A stretch of 11,462 bases of DNA from Ruminococcaceae bacterium UBA3903. Lineage in GTDB: Bacteria > Bacillota > Clostridia > Oscillospirales > Acutalibacteraceae. How positions within the stretch are numbered: the stretch's first letter is position 1; each line of letters begins with the position of its first letter. Location of the stretch: positions 1 through 11,462 of the forward strand of contig DGFJ01000023.1 in NCBI GenBank assembly GCA_002391625.1, given 5' to 3'. The position numbers were made by a program, and so were the translations under genes. The notes beneath the pieces were generated by a model that saw only the letters and a program-made list of their open reading frames with translations, ran no database searches and was not told the DNA's origin. Shown here piece by piece: positions 5,623 through 11,462 of this stretch.

Positions 5623-7978
5623 GGAATGGCTGGAAGGTAATAAATTTATTATATTAGACGGTGCAATGGGTACTCAGCTACAGGCAAAGGGGTTAAGGCT
5701 AGGGGATGTGCCAGAGGCTTTAAGCATTACTCACCCACAGCTGATACAGGATATACATCGCTCCTATGTTGACGCAGGTGCTATGGTGGTATACACCAAC
5801 ACCTTTGGCGGCAACAGATATAAGCTGGAGGGCTGTGGCTACACTGTTCAACAAATTATAGAAGCCTCCGTAGGCAATGCTAAAAAGGCTTGTGAGGGGA
5901 CAAACGCCCTTGTTGCATTGGATATAGGTCCAATCGGACAGCTAATGGAACCAACGGGTTCTATGTCCTTTGACATAGCTTACGATATATTTAAGGAAAT
6001 TATTTTAGCTGGAACAGGGGCAGATCTTATTGTTTTTGAAACAATGACAGATTTGTGTGAAATAAAAGCAGGGCTGTTGGCAGCTAAAGAAAACAGCAGT
6101 CTGCCTGTTATGTGTACTATGACCTTTGAGGAAAACAAAAGGACATTTACAGGCTGCAGCGTGTCATCTATGGCAATAACCCTAGAGGGTCTAGGTGCTG
6201 ATGCAATAGGTGTTAACTGCTCGTTAGGGCCAGACCAGCTGTATCCGATAGTAGAGGAAATGTCACGCTGGACAACCTTACCCTTGGTGGTTAAGCCTAA
6301 TGCCGGTTTACCAGACCCTAACAGCAATACCTACGATGTGACACCACAGGAATTTACACATAGCATGGTGGAACGTATGGCACCATTAGGTGTAAAGATT
6401 TTTGGCGGTTGCTGTGGTACAACTCCCCAGTATATTTACGCGCTGTCACAGGGGCTAAGCTGTGTAAAATTTATTAAGCGTAATGTTAATGTGCCGTCAG
6501 CGGTATGCAGTCCTGGAAATACTGTTATCATCAACCAGCCCAGAATTATTGGTGAGCGTATAAATCCAACAGGTAAAAAGCTGTTTAAAGAGGCTTTAAA
6601 AAACAATGATATTGACTACATTTTGGCACAGGGTATAGCACAGGTACAGGCTGGTGCAGATATACTGGACGTTAACGTCGGTTTGCCGGAAATAGATGAA
6701 AAGGAAATGATGATAACCGCAGTAAAGGGCTTGCAGGGTGTTCTTGACGTACCATTACAAATAGATTCTACCATACCACAGGTGCTGGAAGGGGCGCTGC
6801 GTATATACAGCGGTAAGCCTATTGTGAACTCTGTAAATGGTGAGGAAAAATCTTTAGAAACGGTACTGCCGTTAGTAAAGAAATATGGTGCGGCAGTTGT
6901 GGGTCTAACGTTGGATAAGGATGGCATACCAAAAACGGCACAGGGCAGATTTGATGTGGCTAAGCGTATTGTACAGCGTGCCAATGCTTTAGGTATAGAA
7001 AATAAGGATATATATATAGACTGCCTGACCCTTACAGCCTCTGCCGAACAAGAGGGCGTTATGGAAACGCTGTCAGCTTTAAAGCGTGTAAAAGAAGAAT
7101 TGGGTGTAAGGACTGTTTTGGGTGTGTCAAATATTTCCTTTGGTTTACCAAACAGAGAGCTTATAACACAAACGTTCCTAACGATGGCGTTACAAAATGG
7201 TTTGGATTTGCCAATTATTAACCCAAATGTAGATGCCATGACAGGTGCAGTACGGGCATATAAATTATTAACTAATATAGATAAAAATTCGGTGGATTTT
7301 ATAGCCGCCTACAATCAGCAGGACAAGCCAAGGGCTACGCAACAACAGGTACAGGATATTGATTTAATGTATGCGGTTGAAAATGGCTTAAAAAATGATG
7401 GCGCTAAAATCGTAGAGGAAATGTTGAAAAGTATAGACGCTATGGAGGTTATCAACAGCTATCTAATACCAGCACTGGACAAGGCGGGTACGCAGTTTGA
7501 ACAGGGTAAAATTTTCCTACCACAGCTTATTCAGTCGGCAACCGTTGCTCAGGCCTGTTTTGAGGTTATAAAAAAACAGCTTATACTAACTAATTCATCT
7601 CCAGTCAGCAAGGGGAAAATTGTATTGGCAACGGTAAAGGGTGACATACATGATATAGGTAAAAACATTGTTAAGGTGCTGTTGGAAAATTACGGTTATA
7701 CGGTTATAGATTTAGGCAGAGATGTAGAGTACGAGGCTGTCCTAAATGCTGCCAAAGAAAATGATGTGCATTTAGTTGGATTGTCAGCTTTAATGACAAC
7801 AACATTAAAATCTATGGAGGAAACAATAGCGTTGCTTAAACGTGAATATCCAAGCTGTAAAATAATGGTAGGAGGCGCAGTTTTAACACCAGATTATGCT
7901 GAAAAAATAGGAGCTGACTACTATTGTAAGGATGCGAAGGAAAGCGTTGATACAGCTAAGAGGGTGTTGGATTTATGA
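5615..7978 (+). CDS. metH: Cobalamin-dependent methionine synthase, three-module form
   Basis: Transfers the methyl group of 5-methyl-THF through cobalamin to homocysteine. The 787 residues form three modules. The homocysteine-binding barrel is about 1-285: DGAMGTQLQ at 15-23 and zinc ligands Cys202 (GVNCSLGP), Cys266 and Cys267 (GGCCGTTP). The pterin-binding barrel is about 305-560 (IIGERINPTGKK 311-322, ADILDVNVG 348-356, QIDST 382-386, GVSNISFGLPNR 503-514). The cobalamin cap and Rossmann domain are about 580-787, with GDIHDIGKN (676-684; His679 is the lower cobalt ligand). E. coli MetH has ~1227 residues; the missing ~340 C-terminal residues are the activation domain, supplied by the preceding gene. 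The start is GTG at 5615, inside the upstream gene, with AAAGG (5598-5602) as a possible ribosome binding site. The stop TGA overlaps the next ATG (ATGA). Confidence 0.95.
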   Translation: MFKEWLEGNKFIILDGAMGTQLQAKGLRLGDVPEALSITHPQLIQDIHRSYVDAGAMVVYTNTFGGNRYKLEGCGYTVQQIIEASVGNAKKACEGTNALVALDIGPIGQLMEPTGSMSFDIAYDIFKEIILAGTGADLIVFETMTDLCEIKAGLLAAKENSSLPVMCTMTFEENKRTFTGCSVSSMAITLEGLGADAIGVNCSLGPDQLYPIVEEMSRWTTLPLVVKPNAGLPDPNSNTYDVTPQEFTHSMVERMAPLGVKIFGGCCGTTPQYIYALSQGLSCVKFIKRNVNVPSAVCSPGNTVIINQPRIIGERINPTGKKLFKEALKNNDIDYILAQGIAQVQAGADILDVNVGLPEIDEKEMMITAVKGLQGVLDVPLQIDSTIPQVLEGALRIYSGKPIVNSVNGEEKSLETVLPLVKKYGAAVVGLTLDKDGIPKTAQGRFDVAKRIVQRANALGIENKDIYIDCLTLTASAEQEGVMETLSALKRVKEELGVRTVLGVSNISFGLPNRELITQTFLTMALQNGLDLPIINPNVDAMTGAVRAYKLLTNIDKNSVDFIAAYNQQDKPRATQQQVQDIDLMYAVENGLKNDGAKIVEEMLKSIDAMEVINSYLIPALDKAGTQFEQGKIFLPQLIQSATVAQACFEVIKKQLILTNSSPVSKGKIVLATVKGDIHDIGKNIVKVLLENYGYTVIDLGRDVEYEAVLNAAKENDVHLVGLSALMTTTLKSMEETIALLKREYPSCKIMVGGAVLTPDYAEKIGADYYCKDAKESVDTAKRVLDL

Positions 7979-8685
7979 GATATACACAGAATGATTATGA
8001 AAAAACAGTAGAAGAAATTAAGGCACTGTCCCATGAGAAATATAAAGATTTTCACAGGGGACTGGTGCCTGGCATAACAAATGTTTATGGTGTGACAGTG
8101 CCTAATTTACGATTAATCGCAAAGCAAATTGCAAAGGCTGATTATAACGGCTTTCTATCAGTGGCACAGGATAATTCATATGAAGAAATAATGGTACAGG
8201 GTATGGTTATAGGCTTGTGTAAATGTGACGTAGAAACAAGGCAAAAGCTTATTAAAGCTTTTGTACCAAAAATTAAAAATTGGGCAGTGTGTGATGTGTT
8301 TTGTACTGGTCTAAAAGCTGTGAAAAAAGAACCACGGAAATTTCGTGACTTTTTAAATGAGTATTTAAATTCTGATGAGGAATTTTTTATACGTTTTGGC
8401 GTTGTAATGCTTATGAGCTATTACACGGGGGATGAATACATAGAAAATACGTTACAGGTTTTAAATAAAATTAAGCATAGCGGATATTATGTGCAGATGG
8501 CAGTGGCATGGGCATTGTCGGTTTGCTTTATTAAACAGCGTGACAAGGCATTAGCACTATTTTTGGATAATAATTTAGATGACTTTACATTTAATAAGAC
8601 ATTGCAAAAATGCAGAGAGTCCTACCGTGTAACAGCCGATGACAAACAGCTGTTAATTCAGCTGAAACGAAAAAAGTGTAATTAG
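7975..8685 (+). CDS. AlkD-like DNA alkylation repair protein (HEAT-repeat family)
   Basis: Predicted 236-residue all-helical protein of the DNA alkylation repair family (AlkC/AlkD, PF08713 type). AlkD of Bacillus cereus is a glycosylase that excises bulky or charged alkylpurines such as 3- and 7-methylpurines without base flipping. The functional AlkD residues have counterparts at matching spacing: Trp103 and Asp107 (NWAVCD; AlkD Trp109/Asp113), Arg140 (FIRFGVVML; AlkD Arg148) and Trp179 (YYVQMAVAWAL; AlkD Trp187). The ending NKTLQKCRESYRV (207-219) is also typical. The ATG overlaps the metH stop by 4 bp, so it is read as part of the methionine operon; an intrinsic terminator follows 50 bases after its stop. 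Family assignment is firm; glycosylase activity is inferred from conserved residues. Confidence 0.88.
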   Translation: MRYTQNDYEKTVEEIKALSHEKYKDFHRGLVPGITNVYGVTVPNLRLIAKQIAKADYNGFLSVAQDNSYEEIMVQGMVIGLCKCDVETRQKLIKAFVPKIKNWAVCDVFCTGLKAVKKEPRKFRDFLNEYLNSDEEFFIRFGVVMLMSYYTGDEYIENTLQVLNKIKHSGYYVQMAVAWALSVCFIKQRDKALALFLDNNLDDFTFNKTLQKCRESYRVTADDKQLLIQLKRKKCN

Positions 8686-8735
8686 AATAGTATGATACAT
8701 TAGGTTAGCTTTCCCTTGCCATATTAATGATATAG

Positions 8736-8771
8736 AAATCACCAACCATGAAATTTCTTGGTTGGTGATTT
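8736..8771. terminator. Bidirectional intrinsic terminator between convergent genes
   Basis: AAATCACCAACCA (8736-8748) and TGGTTGGTGATTT (8759-8771) form a perfect 13-bp stem with a 10-base loop. On the plus strand it is followed by TGAATTTTAAATTTT, giving a U-rich tail after the methionine operon. It lies 50 bases past the stop of the alkylation repair gene and 31 bases past the stop of the opposing leftward gene, so it probably serves both. Confidence 0.85.
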
Positions 8772-8802
8772 TGAATTTTAAATTTTGTTATAAAACAGTT
8801 TG

Positions 8803-9633
8803 TTACTGATTTCTTATAATCTCTACCGGTATTGCTGCCCACTCTCGTACCCAGTAGGTGGGGGCAACCTCTAGGGGCGTGTTGGCAGATACTGCACCTA
8901 TAACGGTAACCTTGTTTTTTAGTGCTACAATATTGGAACGCAGCTGGTGATATCCATCTGTGGCTATTGTTATGTTGCTGCTTAATCCCCTATCTTTTAT
9001 AATTTCTAAAGAAAACAAAATATTTTCCTTTGTGTTTTTTGCCTTATTCTCCATAAATATTCGTTCTTTATCTATACCATTTTCAATTAAATACTGGTAC
9101 ATACACTGTGCCTCGGTCATTGTTTCGTCGCTGCCCTGTCCACCTGTCACAATACATGGTACAGCCGGGTTAGCATATAAATAATCATATGCAGCCTCTA
9201 AACGTCGCCTTAGGCTCTTGCTTGGGTGGTCACCATTAACCTTGCAGCCTAACAATATCAAGGTGGTGTCGGTATTTGGTGGCTGCTTAGCGGCGGCAAA
9301 GCCCATAAATATAGATACGACAATAGCATATATAATAAAAACTGTTATAAATATATGTAAAATGCCCAATATGATTTTCCCCACCTTTTTCTGCTGTATA
9401 TAATAATGCAGTGCTGAAATTAAAAATAAATTTCTGGACCAAATAATGTATGCAGTACAAACAATAATTCCTATTATGTTACCAATATCGCAGACTCCTA
9501 TAAACAAAGGGAAGACAAACCATATCAGCATTATAAAGGCAATAAAAGTAAGAATGTATCTTTTAAAAATAGAAAGGACTATATTTATAACGTCCCAGCC
9601 TGTGAACTCGCCGTTTGAGGATTTGATAGGCAT
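8803..9633 (-). CDS. YdcF/SanA/ElyC-family (DUF218) membrane-anchored protein
   Basis: A 276-residue protein with an N-terminal membrane part and a C-terminal DUF218 domain. Hydrophobic segments lie at about 26-46, 49-66 and 86-112. The DUF218 domain follows at about 122-272: LILLGCKVNGDHPS (125-138), RRRLEAA (142-148), IVTGGQGSDE (161-170), TEAQ (173-176), a stretch ending ENKAKNTKEN (195-204), and ATDGYHQLRS (224-233). In E. coli, relatives affect cell-envelope integrity (SanA, ElyC) and YdcF binds SAM; the biochemical activity of most members is not established, so I give no specific reaction. The start at 9633 follows AAAGGTGG (about 9644-9651) at a slightly long spacing of about 10 bases. 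A strong promoter lies about 110 bases upstream. The gene is transcribed alone and converges on the methionine operon. Confidence 0.88.
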   Translation of the reverse strand: MPIKSSNGEFTGWDVINIVLSIFKRYILTFIAFIMLIWFVFPLFIGVCDIGNIIGIIVCTAYIIWSRNLFLISALHYYIQQKKVGKIILGILHIFITVFIIYAIVVSIFMGFAAAKQPPNTDTTLILLGCKVNGDHPSKSLRRRLEAAYDYLYANPAVPCIVTGGQGSDETMTEAQCMYQYLIENGIDKERIFMENKAKNTKENILFSLEIIKDRGLSSNITIATDGYHQLRSNIVALKNKVTVIGAVSANTPLEVAPTYWVREWAAIPVEIIRNQ

Positions 9634-9747
9634 TGCATATTAACCACCTTTTTTGTTTTTATATGTGTGTTTATTCCTTCGTACTTGTGTATAGCTGTAT
9701 CTAATAAAATATAAAATGCACCAAAAATAAATATATCATTTATTTTT

Positions 9748-9776
9748 AATATAACATTAATCATTCTTAAAGTCAA
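9748..9776 (-). promoter_or_regulatory. Predicted promoter of the DUF218 gene
   Basis: Read on the minus strand: -35 TTGACT (9776-9771), a 17-base spacer, and -10 TATATT (9753-9748) preceded by TGT, an extended -10 element. The predicted start near 9741 leaves a leader of about 108 bases before the ATG. Confidence 0.65.
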
Positions 9777-9885
9777 ACAAGAAAGTATCTTTTTTTAAAA
9801 GGTTCAATAACCTATAAATGTGGCAGTAATAGAATATATAAATTAGGAAATTTTGTTAAACACTATTAAAAATTATACAAAATTA

Positions 9886-9914
9886 TGGAAAAATGATTAT
9901 TTACATGGTATAAT
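9886..9914 (+). promoter_or_regulatory. Predicted extended -10 promoter of the HerA-like ATPase gene
   Basis: A consensus -10 TATAAT (9909-9914) is preceded by TGG, making an extended -10 (TGnTATAAT). The -35 region TGGAAA (9886-9891) is poor, as is common for extended -10 promoters. Transcription would begin near 9921, 30 bases before the ATG. Confidence 0.6.
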
Positions 9915-9950
9915 ATTTAGGCATTACTTAAATATGAATGGAGCAGTACA

Positions 9951-11462
9951 ATGTATATTAACAATAATATCTGGGTTGCTGGTAACGGTAACAATATTTC
10001 TTTACAGCTTAATATGGCAAACCGACACGGTTTAATAGCTGGTGCCAGCGGTACAGGTAAAACTGTTACCCTGAAGGTGCTGGCAGAAGGCTTTTCTGAT
10101 GCAGGTGTGCCGGTGTTTATGGCAGATGTTAAGGGCGACCTTAGCGGCGTCAGTATGCAGGGAGCAGACAGCGAAAATATGAAAAAGCGTGTTTCAGCTT
10201 TTGGTATAAATGATTGGCAGTATAAGTATTTTCCAACTGTTTTTTGGGATATATTTGGTGAAAAAGGGCATCCATTGCGTACCACAATTTCGGAGATGGG
10301 ACCTATGCTGTTAGCCAGACTGCTAGGGTTGACAGATGTACAGGAGGGCGTTCTTAATATAGTTTTTCGCATAGCACAGGACAAGGAAATGCCATTAATT
10401 GATATTAAGGATTTGCGTGCAATGCTTAGCTATGTTGGTGACAGTAAGGATGATATAATAACTACATATGGTAACGTAGCACCACAAAGCGTGGGTGCTA
10501 TTTTGCGTGGACTAATAGAATTAGAGAATCAAGGCGGGGAAAGATTTTTCGGCGAACCAGCTTTTGATATAAACGATTGGATAAATTTGGACAAAGAGGG
10601 TCGTGGCTACATTAATATATTGGAAAGCGTAAAGCTGATACAATCACCTACACTGTATGCCTTTTTTATGCTATGGATGTTAACAGAATTGTATGAAAAA
10701 ATGCCAGAGGTAGGGGACTGTTCAAAGCCAAAGCTTGTGTTCTTTTTTGATGAAGCACACCTACTGTTTGCTGAAATGCCAAGGGTTTTATTACAAAAAG
10801 TAATTCAGGTAGTTAAGCTAATCCGCTCAAAGGCTATTGGAGTGTACTTTATATCACAAAGTCCATCTGATATACCAGATGAAGTGTTGGCACAGCTTAG
10901 CAATCGCATTCAGCATGCCCTGCGTGCGTACACTCCAAAGGAACAAAAAGCAGTTAGAACAGCGGCAGAAACATTTCGCCCTAACCCAGATATTGATACA
11001 CTGCAGGCTATATCTGAGCTTTCAACAGGTGAAGCTTTGATATCTCTGTTACAGCCAGACGGAAGTCCAGCTATGGTGCAGCGTGCATATATTTTGCCGC
11101 CTCAAAGCTATATGGGGGCTATAGCAGATGATGTGCGACAAAGCATTATTAATGAGGGAGCTATGGAGAAAAAGTACGGAAAGACAGTGGACAATGAATC
11201 AGCATATGAGATGTTAACAGATAAATCGGACAGTAATGATAACGAAAATAATCAGCAAGCAACAGCGGTAATTGATGAGGATGCTTTTAAAATTGATGCA
11301 GGTACAGGCAACCAGCAAACCGTTGAACAGCTACAGTATTATTCTCAACAATCACAGGTAAATAATATAGGCAATGTTGACAATAACCAGTATCAGCAGA
11401 TGAGCATACAGCAAAATCCTATATCACAGTATCCACAGACAAACGGTGCAGGTGGTATGGGA
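9951..11462 (+). CDS. HerA-like / DUF853 (YjgR-type) ATPase, 3' end cut by window edge
   Basis: An open frame of 504 codons with no stop before the window end. The start ATG 9951 follows GGAG (9940-9943) by 7 bases. It is a P-loop ATPase of the HerA/FtsK-like superfamily, closest in appearance to E. coli YjgR (DUF853, ~500 residues). Motifs are NMANRHGLIAG (21-31) leading into Walker A GASGTGKT (31-38), PVFMADVKGDLSG (about 54-66), Walker B LVFFFDEAH (Asp267, Glu268), then RSKAIGVYFISQSPSDIP and LSNRIQHALRAYTP, the sensor and arginine region. The conserved part ends near residue 412. The remaining 91 visible residues are a low-complexity tail with 13 Asn and 16 Gln, for which I know no counterpart in YjgR. 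HerA proteins pump DNA in end resection with NurA; the role of DUF853 proteins is not established and no NurA gene is visible. The gene stands alone here, diverging from the DUF218 gene. Confidence 0.9.
   Translation, partial: MYINNNIWVAGNGNNISLQLNMANRHGLIAGASGTGKTVTLKVLAEGFSDAGVPVFMADVKGDLSGVSMQGADSENMKKRVSAFGINDWQYKYFPTVFWDIFGEKGHPLRTTISEMGPMLLARLLGLTDVQEGVLNIVFRIAQDKEMPLIDIKDLRAMLSYVGDSKDDIITTYGNVAPQSVGAILRGLIELENQGGERFFGEPAFDINDWINLDKEGRGYINILESVKLIQSPTLYAFFMLWMLTELYEKMPEVGDCSKPKLVFFFDEAHLLFAEMPRVLLQKVIQVVKLIRSKAIGVYFISQSPSDIPDEVLAQLSNRIQHALRAYTPKEQKAVRTAAETFRPNPDIDTLQAISELSTGEALISLLQPDGSPAMVQRAYILPPQSYMGAIADDVRQSIINEGAMEKKYGKTVDNESAYEMLTDKSDSNDNENNQQATAVIDEDAFKIDAGTGNQQTVEQLQYYSQQSQVNNIGNVDNNQYQQMSIQQNPISQYPQTNGAGGMG

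Larger units (their letters stand above)
9634..9950. other. Divergent intergenic region, DUF218 gene / HerA-like ATPase
   Basis: 317 AT-rich bases containing the two divergent promoters and no convincing gene. The short open frames here have no supporting ribosome binding site. A small inverted repeat AGGTT-caat-AACCT (9800-9813) lies between the promoters and is too short to interpret. Confidence 0.65.

Noticed and set aside
5980..7239. Antisense open frames inside metH (5980-6327 and 6616-7239)
   Set aside because: Shadows of the metH coding frame, which has well-placed catalytic motifs throughout; Ser/Thr/Pro-rich translations match no family I know.
8960..9643. Plus-strand open frames opposite the DUF218 gene
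   Set aside because: The minus-strand frame has membrane segments, DUF218 motifs, a ribosome binding site and a promoter; the plus frames have none.
9585..9776. 63-codon minus-strand frame overlapping the DUF218 start
   Set aside because: It would begin within the predicted promoter of the DUF218 gene, lacks a ribosome binding site, and overlaps that gene in another frame.
9853..10384. Open frames overlapping the 5' part of the HerA-like gene on both strands
   Set aside because: The 9951 frame carries the Walker A motif and continues to the window end with family motifs; these are shadows.
8803..11462. DUF218 gene plus HerA-like ATPase as a defence island
   Set aside because: HerA-type ATPases occur in antiphage systems, but here the motifs fit the housekeeping-like DUF853/YjgR group, the neighbour is an envelope-type DUF218 protein on the other strand, and no nuclease or SIR2 partner is visible.

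Overview
The window looks like one end of a metagenome or draft-genome contig from a low-GC, Gram-positive gut anaerobe, most likely a Clostridia/Ruminococcaceae-type bacterium. The signs are an AT-rich background, GGAG-type ribosome binding sites, sigma-A-like promoters, a compact three-module MetH with a separate reactivation protein, and a large secreted protease with two starch-binding (CBM25) domains. The taxon is an inference; there is no rRNA or marker gene here. The first 19 bases are the Nextera/Tn5 mosaic-end adapter, so the left edge is a library artefact.

Left part (1-3970). After the adapter comes a 47-codon remnant resembling the N-terminus of a tyrosine recombinase, then an imperfect hairpin. 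A 1000-codon leftward gene follows. It encodes a secreted papain-family (C1A-like) cysteine peptidase with two CBM25 modules separated by three Ig-like segments. A ~500-bp AT-rich divergent intergenic region holds its promoter, the promoter of the rightward methionine operon and several palindromes.

Middle part (3974-8771). A rightward operon: metF (5,10-methylenetetrahydrofolate reductase), a stand-alone methionine synthase reactivation protein, metH without its own activation domain, and an AlkD-like HEAT-repeat DNA alkylation repair protein. The last three genes overlap by 8 and 4 bp. MetF supplies 5-methyl-tetrahydrofolate, MetH uses it to methylate homocysteine through cobalamin, and the reactivation protein presumably rescues oxidised cobalamin using SAM. 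The operon ends at a perfect 13-bp terminator stem shared with the convergent next gene.

Right part (8800-11462). A leftward membrane-anchored YdcF/DUF218 protein and, diverging from it, a HerA-like (DUF853/YjgR-type) ATPase. The ATPase has a Gln/Asn-rich C-terminal tail and runs off the right edge. Each has a recognisable promoter in the 317-bp gap between them.

I found no CRISPR array, tRNA, rRNA, complete mobile element or recognisable riboswitch. The most interesting items are the starch-targeted protease, the DNA-repair gene translationally coupled to the methionine synthase operon, and the Q/N-rich tail of the ATPase.
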